From Planctomycetota bacterium (GTDB lineage: Bacteria > Planctomycetota > Phycisphaerae > Phycisphaerales > UBA1924), in NCBI GenBank assembly GCA_020831805.1, contig JAFIFX010000010.1, positions 40,671 through 104,670 on the forward strand: DNA of 64,000 nucleotides. The letters are read 5' to 3'. The notes beneath the pieces were generated by a model. That model saw only the letters and a list, made by a program, of their open reading frames with translations, was not told the origin of the DNA and did not search any database. Of this stretch, positions 16,996 to 29,070 are shown one piece after another. Numbering within the stretch: position 1 is the stretch's first letter; every line of letters starts with the position of its first letter. Position numbers and translations under genes: made by a program.

Positions 16996-17160
16996 GGCCC
17001 ACTCCCGGCCCGCGCTGTTCGCGGGCCCTGGCAAGGTTCAAAGCGTTCATTCCCCATCATCGCTACGGCCACCCAGCCGGACGCGTCGGGCCCAAAGTCT
17101 ACGCATGCAAAGGATCGGGTCCACCGGTCCACCTAGAGTTGGGGCCACGGAGGACGCACG

Positions 17161-18540
17161 ATGGACGCCATACCAGGACAGAACCCGAACCAGCCCCCGG
17201 CCCCCAAGTTCGATGGGTCGGCCCCCAACCAGAACAAGCCCAAGCTCCGCAAAGTGAGGGGTTTCCCGTTCCCGGTGCAGACCCCCGACGGGGAGCAGCA
17301 GGTGCTCCTGGGTCTGGCCGACGCCCAGCAGATCTCTCAGAAGATGGTGGTGACCCAGCCAGCGTTCCAGGCGGTGCTGCCGCTGATGGACGGCAGCCGG
17401 GACATCGACCAGATCGTCGCGGAGGTGGGGCGTGGGCTCCAGCGGCCGATGCTCGAGCAGTTTGTGGCCCAGCTCGACGACGCGGCCCTGATCGTCGGTC
17501 CCAAGCACGAGGCCATGCTCGCCGAGCTGCGGGAGAACTTCGACAAGTCCGACCACCTGCCGCCGGGCTCGACCGCCCAGGTCGCCGACGCCCTGGTCAT
17601 GCAGGAGTTCGGGCAGGAGGCCACGGAGGAGCAGAAGGCCGAGCACGGCCCGGCCAAGCTGCGCGAGATGATGGACAAGTGGATCGACGCGGCCCTGGAG
17701 AAGGTGGAAAGCCCCGCCTTCAACGCGTTGCCCAAGGCCATCGTCGCGCCGCACCTGGATTATCCCCGCGGGTGGTACAACTACGCCCAGGTCTACGGGC
17801 GGATGCGTGTGGTTGACCGGCCGGACCGGGTGGTGATCCTCGGGACGAACCACTTCGGCCAGGCCACCGGCGTGTGCGGCTGTGATAAAGGATTCGCCTC
17901 GCCGCTGGGGATCTGCCCGGTGGATGCCGAGCTGGTCGAGAAGCTCCGCGGCCGGCTGGGGGACAAGGCCGAGGCGCTCTTCCGGGATCGGTTCGACCAC
18001 GAGAACGAGCACTCGATCGAGTTCCACATCCCCTGGATCCAGCATGTGCTGGGGGCGGACGAAGCGGGAAACTTCCCCAAAGTGTTCGCCGCGTTGGTGC
18101 ATGACCCGATCGTGAACAACGGCGAGTCGTACGACGGGCAGGGCCTGGACCTGGACCCGTTCGTCGAGGCGCTCAAGGCGACCCTGGACGAGTTGGGTGG
18201 GACCACCCTGGTCGTGTCCTCCGCGGACCTGTCCCATGTGGGCCCGTCCTTCGGGGATCAGCAGCGGCTCAACGGCGAGGAGGGCCCCGGCGCGGAGTTC
18301 CGCGCCAAGGTGGCCGGCCACGACCGGGAGATGCTCCAGATGGTCACCGAGAAGCGGATGGAGGACCTGATCGGCTCGCTGGCGTGGCAGCAGAATCCCA
18401 CGCGGTGGTGCTCGATCGGCAACATGACGGCGACGATCCGGGTGGTCGATCCCGAGCGGGTCGAGTTGCTCAACTATGCCGCCGCGATGGACCCGGAGGG
18501 CACGACCTTCGTGTCCTCGGCGGCGATGGCGATGTGGTGA
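17161..18540 (+). CDS. AmmeMemoRadiSam system protein B (Memo family)
   Basis: A 459-residue protein starting at ATG 17161 after ACGGAGGAC. Residues ~200-459 form a Memo domain with the metal-site blocks APHLDYPRGWYNYA, ILGTNHFGQATG, HENEHSIEFHIPWIQ and SADLSHVGPSFGD. The N-terminal ~180 residues resemble a PqqD-like helical segment (LMDGSRDIDQIVAEV) plus a linker. Memo proteins are structurally related to extradiol dioxygenases and co-occur with AMMECR1 and a radical SAM protein in many prokaryotes; the substrate is not established and the two partners are not in this window. Confidence 0.85.
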   Translation: MDAIPGQNPNQPPAPKFDGSAPNQNKPKLRKVRGFPFPVQTPDGEQQVLLGLADAQQISQKMVVTQPAFQAVLPLMDGSRDIDQIVAEVGRGLQRPMLEQFVAQLDDAALIVGPKHEAMLAELRENFDKSDHLPPGSTAQVADALVMQEFGQEATEEQKAEHGPAKLREMMDKWIDAALEKVESPAFNALPKAIVAPHLDYPRGWYNYAQVYGRMRVVDRPDRVVILGTNHFGQATGVCGCDKGFASPLGICPVDAELVEKLRGRLGDKAEALFRDRFDHENEHSIEFHIPWIQHVLGADEAGNFPKVFAALVHDPIVNNGESYDGQGLDLDPFVEALKATLDELGGTTLVVSSADLSHVGPSFGDQQRLNGEEGPGAEFRAKVAGHDREMLQMVTEKRMEDLIGSLAWQQNPTRWCSIGNMTATIRVVDPERVELLNYAAAMDPEGTTFVSSAAMAMW

Positions 18541-18689
18541 TCCCGCCTGTGTCACAGGACTGTCACGGGCCCGGCGTGCGCCGGAACCGGGGCGGCCGCG
18601 GGTCGTACCGTTGGCGGCGGGTTCGGGTAGGATCCGCTCCCCCTTCCGGGTGTTTCCCGGGCGGATGAGGACAAACGAAGGAGCAGCCT

Positions 18690-20678
18690 ATGGGCTCGTC
18701 GGACGTGTGCTGGGGAATCGAGATGGGCTTCGGCGCGATCAAGGCGCTCAAGCTCGAGCAGGACGGCGACGACCTGAAGGTGCTCGACTTCGCCGTGATC
18801 AACCACGCCAAGGTGCTGTCGACGCCGGACCTGGACCAGGACGACGCGATGCGGGTGGCGCTGGGGACGCTGGCGAGCCAGAAGGACCTGAGCGGGGCGC
18901 GGATCTCGATCTCGCTGCCGGGTCACCAGAGCTTCGCCCGTTTCGCCAAGCTGCCGCCGGTGGACCCCAAGAAGGTGGCGGACATCGTCAAGTTCGAGGC
19001 GGTCCAGCAGATCCCGTTCCCGCTGGACGAGGTCGAGTGGGACTACCAGACCTTTGTTTCGCCCGACTCGCCGGACATCGAGGTGGGCATCTTCGCGGTG
19101 ACGCGTGAGCGGATCAACAACCGCCTGTCGATGCTGGCCGATGTGGGCCTGACGCCGGACTGGGCGACGATCTCGCCGGTGGCGGCGTACAACGCGATGG
19201 CGGTGGACCTGGGCTTCACCGAGGACAGCCCCGGCACGATCATCCTGGACATCGGCACGGTGGCGACGGACCTGATCATCGCCGAGGCGGGTCGGGTCTG
19301 GGTGCGGACCTTCCCGATCGGCGGGCACCAGTTCACCGAGGCGCTGGTCTCGGCGTTCAAGCTCAGCTACACCAAGGCCGAGAAGCTCAAGCGCGAGGCC
19401 GAGCAGACCAAGCACGCCCGCCATGTGTTCCAGGCCATGCGCCCGATCTTCGGGGATCTGGCCCAGGAGATCCAGCGCTCGATCGGCTTCTACCAGTCGG
19501 TGCACCCCGACGCGGACCTCAAGCGGCTGATCGGCCTGGGCAGCACCTTCAAGCTGCCGGGGTTGCGCAAGTACCTCAAGCAGCAGTTGCAGCTCGATGT
19601 CTACCGCATCGAGCAGTTCAAGAAGCTCTCGCTCGACGGCCCGCAGGCTGGCGAGTTCCAGGCGGCATCGCTGAACCTGACCACCGCCTACGGCTGCGCC
19701 CTGCAGGCGCTTGGCCTGTCCCCCATGCGGGCCAACCTCATGCCCGTCACCGTGCTGCGTGACGCGATGTGGAAGCGCAAGGTCCCGTACTTCGCGGCGG
19801 CGGCCGGCCTGGCCGCGGCGACCGCCGGGGCGATGTTCGTCCGGCCGCTGATCGACTCGGCCGCCTTCCAGGGCGCCGAACGGCCGACCATCCTGCAGAC
19901 CGTGGTGCGCGAGGCCACCTCGCTCTCGGCCGAGGCCCGCCAGGCGGGCGTGACCAGCGGGGCCGAGTCGGACCTCCGCGCGGCCCGCATCGTTTCGCTG
20001 CTCGACGGGCGCGGGCTGTATGGGTATGTGCTCAACGACGCAGCCCGGCTCGTGTCGCTGACCAACGAATCGGCCGAGCGTGCGGCCCGGACCGACCAGC
20101 GTCTGGCCGACGCCATGGCCGGCGGGCCGGCCATCGAGCTGGTCAACCTGCGGACCGCGTTCCGCGCGGGCGACGCCGGCGCCGACGCGATGGGCGGCAT
20201 GGACCCCGATCCGTTCGCCGATCCCCGCACGGGTCCCCGCCAGACCGGCGGGGACGCCACGCCGGCCGAGGCCCGCGGCAAGGACCGCGTGCGCGTCACA
20301 GGCACCTTCCGCGTCGCGGCGCCGAACATCGAGCGGTTCATGCTCGAGGTGCTCGAACCGGTGATCAAGGAACAGCTCGCCGGACAGGGCGAGGCCTACC
20401 GCGTGGTGGTCGGCCAGGTCCCCTGGGCCATCGGCCAGGCGGGCGACGACTTCGGCGGGCGCGGCGGCGGGGCACGCCCGGGCACGGCGGCCCCCGACTG
20501 GCGCGACCCGGACCGTGGCGCGGGCGGACGAACCGCGCCGAGGGACTTCGGCCAGGGCGGTGATCCGAACCAGCTCGCGCCGTTGCCGCCGCCCCCGGCG
20601 GAGCGGCCCGGCATGCAGACCGTGACCGTCACGTGGTACGCGGTGCTCGAGCCCCGCGCCGAAGGAGGTGACCTGTGA
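18690..20678 (+). CDS. pilM: PilM-type pilus assembly protein with membrane/periplasmic extension
   Basis: A 662-residue protein. Residues 1-355 form an actin-like PilM domain (CWGIEMGFGAIKALKL, ISISLPGHQSFARFAKLP, VQQIPFPLDEVEWDYQ, IILDIGTVATDLII, LIGLGSTFKLPGLRKYL). PilM is normally a ~350-residue cytoplasmic protein that binds the PilN N-terminus. Here a transmembrane helix follows (FAAAAGLAAATAGAMFV, residues ~366-382), then a periplasmic region with a ferredoxin-like segment (RVRVTGTFRVAAPNIERFML). The arrangement looks like a PilM-PilN fusion. The GTG of the next gene overlaps its stop. Confidence 0.8.
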   Translation: MGSSDVCWGIEMGFGAIKALKLEQDGDDLKVLDFAVINHAKVLSTPDLDQDDAMRVALGTLASQKDLSGARISISLPGHQSFARFAKLPPVDPKKVADIVKFEAVQQIPFPLDEVEWDYQTFVSPDSPDIEVGIFAVTRERINNRLSMLADVGLTPDWATISPVAAYNAMAVDLGFTEDSPGTIILDIGTVATDLIIAEAGRVWVRTFPIGGHQFTEALVSAFKLSYTKAEKLKREAEQTKHARHVFQAMRPIFGDLAQEIQRSIGFYQSVHPDADLKRLIGLGSTFKLPGLRKYLKQQLQLDVYRIEQFKKLSLDGPQAGEFQAASLNLTTAYGCALQALGLSPMRANLMPVTVLRDAMWKRKVPYFAAAAGLAAATAGAMFVRPLIDSAAFQGAERPTILQTVVREATSLSAEARQAGVTSGAESDLRAARIVSLLDGRGLYGYVLNDAARLVSLTNESAERAARTDQRLADAMAGGPAIELVNLRTAFRAGDAGADAMGGMDPDPFADPRTGPRQTGGDATPAEARGKDRVRVTGTFRVAAPNIERFMLEVLEPVIKEQLAGQGEAYRVVVGQVPWAIGQAGDDFGGRGGGARPGTAAPDWRDPDRGAGGRTAPRDFGQGGDPNQLAPLPPPPAERPGMQTVTVTWYAVLEPRAEGGDL

Positions 20679-22078
20679 GTGGCGTGCTCGGCTGGGTGAA
20701 GAAAAACCTGATCATCGTCATCGCCGTGGTGCTCATCCTGGTGTTCCTGCCGGTGGGCTGGGTGTTCTCGTCGGGCTGGAACCAACGCGTCAAGAACGCC
20801 GCCACCCAGGCGTACAACAGCACCCGCGGCGAGCTGGACCGCGCCGGATCGGTGACTTACTCGCTGCCCGCGGTGCTCGAGGGTGAGCAGCCGATCTCCG
20901 AGTCGCGTGCGCCCAACCGGCGCGTGACCGAGTTCTTCCAGCAGCAGAAGGACATGCGCGTGGCGCAGGTCGAGGATGTCGTCCGTCGCGGCACGGCGTT
21001 CAACCGCGGTGATCACGCCGAGCTCGTCCCGGGCCTGCTGCCCCGGGCCGCCAACAACAGCGCCCTGCGTCTGCTGGGCCTGGAGATGGCCGAGCAGATC
21101 GCCGGGACGCGCGACTCGGCGGGCAATGTCATCCGCCCGTCCGTCTACGACCAGCTCCTCCGGCGGCTCAACGCGGGCGGACCGCCCGATCCGGCCGAGC
21201 TGGGCGGCGTGCTGGCCGAGTTCGGCACCCGCGAGCGGGAACGCTTCAGCGCCGGGAGCACCGACGGACGCCTGACCGACGCCCAGAACCGGGAAATCGG
21301 CGAGGTGATGGTGCGCCGGCGTCTGCAGGAGTACGCCGGCCGCGCCCGTTCGCTGAACTTCTACGCCTCGATCGACGCCCTGCGCGGCGGTCAGGGCGAC
21401 ACCGGCTGGTCCCGGATCCCTTCCGTGCCGCCCTCCCAGAGCGAGATCACCGAGGCGCGGGCCTTCGTCTGGCTGTGGGACTACTGGGTCATCACCGATG
21501 TGCTCGAGGCCGTGGCCCTGGCGAACACCGACCCGATCAGCGGCTCGATGACCGTGCCCGACGCGCCGATCAAGCGGGTCGAGCGCCTGCGAATCGCCGC
21601 GGTCGACCTCCCCGCGGCTGGCGGCGCCGACGCGGGCGCGCAGGACGACTTCGGCTCGTTCGGCGGGCGTGACGCCTACGCGGGCGGCGATCCCTACGGC
21701 TCGCCGACCGGAGCGGCCCCGACCGGCCCCGTTTCCCACACCGGACGCACGGGCGACGACGCCTACGACATCCGGCGCGTCGAGCTGACCGTCATCGCCT
21801 CGTCCCGCGATCTGCCCCGCCTGTTCGAGGCCCTCGGCCGCGTCAACTACATGACCGTCACCGGCGTGCAGGTCGACCCGGTGGATGTCTGGGCCCACCT
21901 CGAATCGGGCTACTTCTACGGCGACGACCATGTCGTCCGCGCCACGATCGACATCGAGACGGTCTGGCTGCGCTCCTGGACGCTCCCGCTCATGCCCGAC
22001 CGGGTCCGCCAGGCCCTCGGCGCGCCGGTTGACGCCCCCGCGGGCGCCGGTGACACGGGTTTCGACGACGGTCCCTGA
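20675..22078 (+). CDS. Inner-membrane PilO-like assembly-platform protein
   Basis: A 467-residue protein whose GTG start overlaps the pilM stop (GTGA), with AAGGAGGTGAC as a near-perfect Shine-Dalgarno sequence. One N-terminal transmembrane helix (LIIVIAVVLILVFLPVGWVF, residues ~10-29) is followed by a long periplasmic domain with heptad-like regions. The C-terminal part (RRVELTVIASSRDLPRLFEA…VTGVQVDP) resembles the ferredoxin-like domains of PilO/GspM. With its neighbours it probably forms the inner-membrane platform of a type IV pilus or type II secretion system; no assembly ATPase or secretin is in this window. Confidence 0.65.
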   Translation: MSGVLGWVKKNLIIVIAVVLILVFLPVGWVFSSGWNQRVKNAATQAYNSTRGELDRAGSVTYSLPAVLEGEQPISESRAPNRRVTEFFQQQKDMRVAQVEDVVRRGTAFNRGDHAELVPGLLPRAANNSALRLLGLEMAEQIAGTRDSAGNVIRPSVYDQLLRRLNAGGPPDPAELGGVLAEFGTRERERFSAGSTDGRLTDAQNREIGEVMVRRRLQEYAGRARSLNFYASIDALRGGQGDTGWSRIPSVPPSQSEITEARAFVWLWDYWVITDVLEAVALANTDPISGSMTVPDAPIKRVERLRIAAVDLPAAGGADAGAQDDFGSFGGRDAYAGGDPYGSPTGAAPTGPVSHTGRTGDDAYDIRRVELTVIASSRDLPRLFEALGRVNYMTVTGVQVDPVDVWAHLESGYFYGDDHVVRATIDIETVWLRSWTLPLMPDRVRQALGAPVDAPAGAGDTGFDDGP

Positions 22079-22180
22079 TCCGTCCGGCCCGCTCCGGCGG
22101 GAACGGGCCGCGGAACGACGAGTGAACAGACAACCACCGCGCCGCACGACGGCCGCACGAAACGCATCCGAGGCAACACC

Positions 22181-24148
22181 ATGAAGGTCAAGGGCATCAA
22201 CCCGATCGAGCAGCACATCGAGAAAATCGTCCTGGGCCTGGTGCTCCTGGCCCTGCTCGCCGTGCTGGCGTTGCAGTTCCTCACGCAGCCGAACCAGGTG
22301 CAAGCGGGCACCCGGGCCGTGCCGCCGCAGGACGTGTTCGTCGTGCTCCAGCGTCAGGCAGAGTCGATCGACTCGCAGATCAAGGACACGGCCCCCGCCC
22401 TGCCCCCCGTGCAGGAGACGGACCTCGTCCAGCGCTACGACCGCGCCTTCGAAGGCGCGGCCAGCGGGCCGGTGCGCCTGGCCGCACCGCTCGGACGCCC
22501 CCTGAACATCGCCGCCGCGACCGGCGCGGACATCGGCTCAGCCGGGCCGTCCTCGGACGAGGTGGCCGTCCTGCGGGTCCCGCGGACCTCCAAGCCCATG
22601 GCCGGCTCGCAGTGGGGCACGCTCGACCCGTTCGCCCTGATCGAAGTGCCCGAGTACGCCCGCTTCGTGCCCGAAGCGCAGCCGTACGACTTCCCCTCCG
22701 TGACAATCGAGGCCACCTTCTCCGGCACGGCCCTGCGCGAGGTGCTCAGCCCCGCCGAGGGCGCGGGCGTGCCCCGCCGCTTCTGGCAGGGCACGGGCAT
22801 CGCCCTGCTCGGCTTCGAGGCCGAACGCCAGCGTCGGCTTCCCGACGGCTCCTGGTCCGACCCCGAGCCGATCACCCTGCCCCCCGGCTCGGCCCGGCCC
22901 ACGCGCGCCGTCACGCCCGAGGACGGCCTGCCCGAACTGACCGAGGTGGTCAGCAACGCCAACGCCGCCGCCCCGGATGTCCAGCGTCCCCTGCTGCCCC
23001 CGATCATCGCCGGCCCCGAGTGGCTGCCCCCCAGCGAACGTGTGGCCGACGCCCGGACCCAGCTCTCCCGCGCCGACCGCATCCGCCGCGACCTTGAGCG
23101 GGCCGTGGCCGAACTCGAGCGGCTCGAGAGCCCCGGGGGCGCCCGAGACCCGCGCCAGCCCGCGGACCGCGAACGCCGCCCCACCGTGACCCGCGACCCA
23201 GGAGCCCCCACGCCGGCCAACCAGCGCCGCATCGAACAGCTCCGGCGTCAGATCGAGGACTACCGCAACGAGCTGCGCGAGCTGGGCGAGCCCGACCCGA
23301 CCCAGCAGACCGGCGTCGCCGGGCGCTCCGACGACCGACCGACCATCCGCCCGTCGGCCCAGGCCGGACAGATTGCCCTGCTCGAGCAGGAGACCGTCCA
23401 GCTCTGGACCCACGACCTCGGCATCGAGCCCGGCGCGACCTACCGCTACCGCACCCGGGCCGTGGTCAATAACCCCCTGTTCCGCAAGGGCCCGGTCCTC
23501 GACCAGGGCGACAGCGACCTGCAGGCCGCGTCGTCCCAGCCGTTCTCACGCGGGGCCTGGTCGGACTGGTCCGAGCCGGTCGTGGTGGGCGCCAGGGAGT
23601 ACTACTTCATCGCCGCCGCCGACGCCGAGGGGGCGTTGAGCTCCGGCCGGTCCACGGCCACGGTCGAGGTCTTCCGGATGTACTACGGCCACTATCGCAA
23701 GGCGTCGCTGACGCTCTCCCCGGGCGACCCGGTCGAGGGCACGCTCCGCGTGCCGGAGAACCTCTACCTGATGGACACCCGCGTCCTGGAGGCCCGTGAG
23801 GCCGCTGAGGCCCTCGCGGGCGAGGGCGGCTCGCTGCCCGCGGGGATGACCCGCTCGCCCTCCCGGCTGCCCGTGCGGCTCGGAGCGGTGCTGTTGGATG
23901 TCGCCGCCCGTCCCGTTCCGGTGACCGATGAACTGGGCCGCACAATCACCCAGACCGAGGTGATCCTGCGTGGTCCCGACGGCGGCATCATTGTCCGAAT
24001 CCCCCGCAGGGACACGGCCAGCCCGTCGTACACCCAGGCGAACGCCTCGGCCAACGCCCCGACCCGGAATATCCTGCGGGAGCCGGGGGTTCAACCAGCC
24101 CGGAGCCCGTCGGCGGACCTGTTCCGCCCGCGGGCCGAGGAGCCCTGA
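22181..24148 (+). CDS. Large single-pass platform protein with coiled coil
   Basis: A 655-residue protein 102 nt after the PilO-like gene. One transmembrane helix lies near the N-terminus (IVLGLVLLALLAVLALQFLT, residues ~16-35). The periplasmic part contains a coiled coil around residues 295-370 (RIRRDLERAVAELERLE … RRIEQLRRQIEDYRNELREL), a Pro/Arg-rich linker and a C-terminal beta-rich domain (YRYRTRAVVNNP … SDWSEPVVV) resembling fibronectin type III. No standard Pil/Gsp name fits, but position and topology place it in the same envelope machine. The 23S rRNA promoter lies 132 nt beyond its stop. Confidence 0.65.
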   Translation: MKVKGINPIEQHIEKIVLGLVLLALLAVLALQFLTQPNQVQAGTRAVPPQDVFVVLQRQAESIDSQIKDTAPALPPVQETDLVQRYDRAFEGAASGPVRLAAPLGRPLNIAAATGADIGSAGPSSDEVAVLRVPRTSKPMAGSQWGTLDPFALIEVPEYARFVPEAQPYDFPSVTIEATFSGTALREVLSPAEGAGVPRRFWQGTGIALLGFEAERQRRLPDGSWSDPEPITLPPGSARPTRAVTPEDGLPELTEVVSNANAAAPDVQRPLLPPIIAGPEWLPPSERVADARTQLSRADRIRRDLERAVAELERLESPGGARDPRQPADRERRPTVTRDPGAPTPANQRRIEQLRRQIEDYRNELRELGEPDPTQQTGVAGRSDDRPTIRPSAQAGQIALLEQETVQLWTHDLGIEPGATYRYRTRAVVNNPLFRKGPVLDQGDSDLQAASSQPFSRGAWSDWSEPVVVGAREYYFIAAADAEGALSSGRSTATVEVFRMYYGHYRKASLTLSPGDPVEGTLRVPENLYLMDTRVLEAREAAEALAGEGGSLPAGMTRSPSRLPVRLGAVLLDVAARPVPVTDELGRTITQTEVILRGPDGGIIVRIPRRDTASPSYTQANASANAPTRNILREPGVQPARSPSADLFRPRAEEP

Positions 24149-24279
24149 GCCGCAGCGCGGTCCGGACGCCGGCCAAGGCCGGAGCCAGGCCGCGCAAGCC
24201 CCGCCGGGTGGATTCCCCGGTCCGGGGCTGGGGGGAGCAGAAATCTGCAACCCCTTGCAGGAATTGTTGATCCGGCAAT

Positions 24280-24307
24280 TTGACCGCGTCTTGATACAAG
24301 CTAGCAT
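24280..24307 (+). promoter_or_regulatory. Putative rRNA promoter
   Basis: TTGACC (24280-24285) and TAGCAT (24302-24307) are separated by 16 nt, a good sigma-70 match. An AT-rich stretch (AATTGTTGATCCGGCAAT) lies just upstream, where an UP element would be. Confidence 0.6.
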
Positions 24308-24640
24308 CACCTCCGCCCCATCACGGGGCGAAACCGGGAGACGGCCGGCGGATGCCGGTCCCACCCCAGCCTCTGTGACAAGTGCATGACGACGAGCAGA
24401 GGGCCCCATCGGGCGGCCCGGTCGCGTTGATCGCGAACCGGGGTGTCACGGATGGGGCGGCGAAACCGAGAAATCTCAGAGTAGCGTAAGTTGGCGCCTG
24501 TGCGAAGGGGGTTCATCCCCGGATCGCGGGTCGCTCGTCCAGGCCGTTGAATCGTTGCGGCAAGGGCGGGTGTGCGAACAGACCTCCCGGAACCGGTGGT
24601 TGCGGACGCGAAAGCGTGCGTGGCCGGCGGCGTCCGGTCG
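24308..24640 (+). other. 23S rRNA leader with RNase III-type processing stem
   Basis: About 330 nt of leader with no tRNA and no 16S gene. A CGCCCC/GGGGCG hairpin lies near 24315-24331. At the 3' end CGGCGG (24626-24631) and GGTCGG (24636-24641) pair with CCGACC (27395-27400) and CCGCCG (27403-27408) beyond the 23S gene, extending the terminal 23S helix as expected for a precursor cleaved by RNase III. Confidence 0.6.
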
Positions 24641-27393
<2,753 letters not shown>

Positions 27394-27562
27394 TCCGACC
27401 AGCCGCCGACGGCAACGCCGTCCGGAAGGTCACGCACCAACCACGCATCTGATATCTCTTTCGCCGGCGCGGACTGCTCCAAACGGAGCACACCGCGTCC
27501 CTTCTGCTCGTCACCATGCCAAGATCACAATCCAACGCCCGGGACACCGGGCGTCGGACTTT

Positions 27563-27668
27563 GTCGGTGATCATTGGTTGCGGGTCACACCTGTTCCCAT
27601 CCCGAACACAGAAGTTAAGCCGTAACCGCCGATGATACTGCTCAGCGGGAAAGTAGGTCGTCGCCGAC
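27563..27668 (+). rRNA. rrf: 5S ribosomal RNA
   Basis: GTCGGTGA (27563-27570) pairs with TCGCCGAC (27661-27668) as the closing helix. The interior carries the conserved CACACCTGTTCCCATCCCGA and ACAGAAGTTAAGCC segments of bacterial 5S. It lies 169 nt after the 23S gene on the same transcript and is followed at once by a terminator. Confidence 0.95.
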
Positions 27669-27673
27669 TCTTC

Positions 27674-27714
27674 AAGACCCCCGAGGTTCACCCCTCGGGG
27701 GTCTTGCCATTTTT
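27674..27714 (+). terminator. Rho-independent terminator of the 23S-5S operon
   Basis: AAGACCCCCGAGG (27674-27686) pairs perfectly with CCTCGGGGGTCTT (27693-27705), a 13-bp stem with a 6-nt loop. Five T follow at 27710-27714 after GCCA. Confidence 0.85.
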
Positions 27715-27872
27715 GGACCGCCTCTCGCCCGCCCAGCCCGACCAGACCGCCCCCCCAGCCCCCAGGCGTTCAAACTCCGTTCCGAACCCGGATCGGGCCG
27801 AACCGCCGCCCCCGTCGGATCGAATAACTTGACCCCGGCGATCGTTCGTATGTTGGAAGGGGAATTGCCCGC

Positions 27873-28298
27873 ATGATATGGATTCATGCCATCTGGATAG
27901 GCCTCGTGCTGGCCGTCGTCTTTGAGTTGATCACGGTGGCCCTGCGCTTCGGCCTGGGATGGCGGTCGCCCGAGAGGACCAGCATCATCGGCCGCATCAC
28001 CCGCGGCTGGCGCATCCACCACGGCTACCCTGGCCTCCTGCTCATGCCCGCCGCCCTGCCCGTCCAGGCGATGATCCCGGGCGCCGAGCCGGGCTGGCTC
28101 AGCCTGCTATGGCTCGGCCCGATCGTGCTGGCCCTGGGCATCATGCTGGCGGTCTCGGACCTGATCCACCACGCGATCGTCCTGCCTCTGTTCGCCGGCT
28201 CGCACGAGTTCGAGCTGCGCTACCCCGGCCACCCCCGGTACCGCCCGGCCCCGGTCACCCGCGAACCGATCACCCTGACCCGCCGCCGCGCGGCCTGA
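27873..28298 (+). CDS. Small polytopic membrane protein, unknown
   Basis: A 141-residue protein starting at ATG 27873 with GAAGGGGAA upstream. There are about three hydrophobic segments (residues ~3-27, 52-70, 77-108). A charged loop holds RIHHGYPGLLLMP, and the third helix ends SDLIHHAIVLPLF. The paired HH motifs in both loops could coordinate a metal or lipid headgroup, but no family is recognised. The C-terminus is basic (LTRRRAA). Confidence 0.6.
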   Translation: MIWIHAIWIGLVLAVVFELITVALRFGLGWRSPERTSIIGRITRGWRIHHGYPGLLLMPAALPVQAMIPGAEPGWLSLLWLGPIVLALGIMLAVSDLIHHAIVLPLFAGSHEFELRYPGHPRYRPAPVTREPITLTRRRAA

Positions 28299-28356
28299 GC
28301 CCGGTTCCTCAGCCGCCCATCCCCCGCGTACCATGCGTTGACACGCGGAGGTGGCC

Positions 28357-29070
28357 ATGGCCGATCAGGTGCGACTGTACGACGACGACGCGGATTCGCT
28401 GCTCAGCGCGGATTCGTTCCCCGACCGGGTCAGCCTGCTGCCCTCGGAGAACACCCAGCTCCAGCCCGGGTCTCGGATCCGGGTCATGTGGGGCCAGGAC
28501 ATGCTCCGCGATGTGGTCGACGGACGGTACCGCTCGGTGATCTGCTCGGTCAACGACGAGGACAACGCCCGGGGCATCATTGCCCAGCTCGTGTCGCTGG
28601 TGACCACCAGCCAGTGGTCGGTCCACGCGGTGACGAGCTACGCGAAGATGTTCCAGGACGCGGTGCATGTCCACGCCGCGCACGACCGCGAGCCGTACAT
28701 CCTCAAGTACGACCTCGACTCGGTCCTGATCCTCGCGGTGCTCCGCCCGAAGGGCCAGGGGCATTTCACGCTGGCGGATCTGGGACGCGGGTTCCAGACC
28801 ATCACGAAGATGATCGCCGGCCGGTCGGAGCGACGCCCGATCTGCTCGGTGTCGTTCCTGGGGGCGCACTCCAACCGGCTGGTCAACGGCGCCGGCCCCG
28901 AGCCGGACGCCGAGCCGAGCTTCGAGACGGTGCTGCACACGATGTACCAGTCCGGCTACCGGGGCGATGTGTACGCCGCGCCGGGCATGTGGCGGCTGGG
29001 CCATGTCGGCGTGTTCCCCAGCTACCCGTTCCCCTCGGGCCTGGATCGGATGCGTTCGGGCAGCTCGTGA
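28357..29070 (+). CDS. Conserved-looking soluble protein, unknown
   Basis: A 237-residue cytoplasmic protein. ATG 28357 is used because CGGAGG (28346-28351) is then correctly spaced. There are no signal peptide or membrane segments. Segments such as VICSVNDEDNARGIIAQLVS, ILAVLRPKGQGHFTL and VYAAPGMWRLGHVGVFPSYP suggest an alpha/beta fold with a Cys (ICSV) that occurs twice in similar context. No known family is recognised. Its stop overlaps the DinB start by one base (TGATG), so the two are probably co-translated. Confidence 0.6.
   Translation: MADQVRLYDDDADSLLSADSFPDRVSLLPSENTQLQPGSRIRVMWGQDMLRDVVDGRYRSVICSVNDEDNARGIIAQLVSLVTTSQWSVHAVTSYAKMFQDAVHVHAAHDREPYILKYDLDSVLILAVLRPKGQGHFTLADLGRGFQTITKMIAGRSERRPICSVSFLGAHSNRLVNGAGPEPDAEPSFETVLHTMYQSGYRGDVYAAPGMWRLGHVGVFPSYPFPSGLDRMRSGSS

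Noticed and set aside
24380..24640. tRNA or 16S fragment in the 23S leader (GGGGGTTCATCCCC resembles a T-arm)
   Set aside because: No anticodon arm or acceptor stem can be formed around it and no 16S signature sequences are present.
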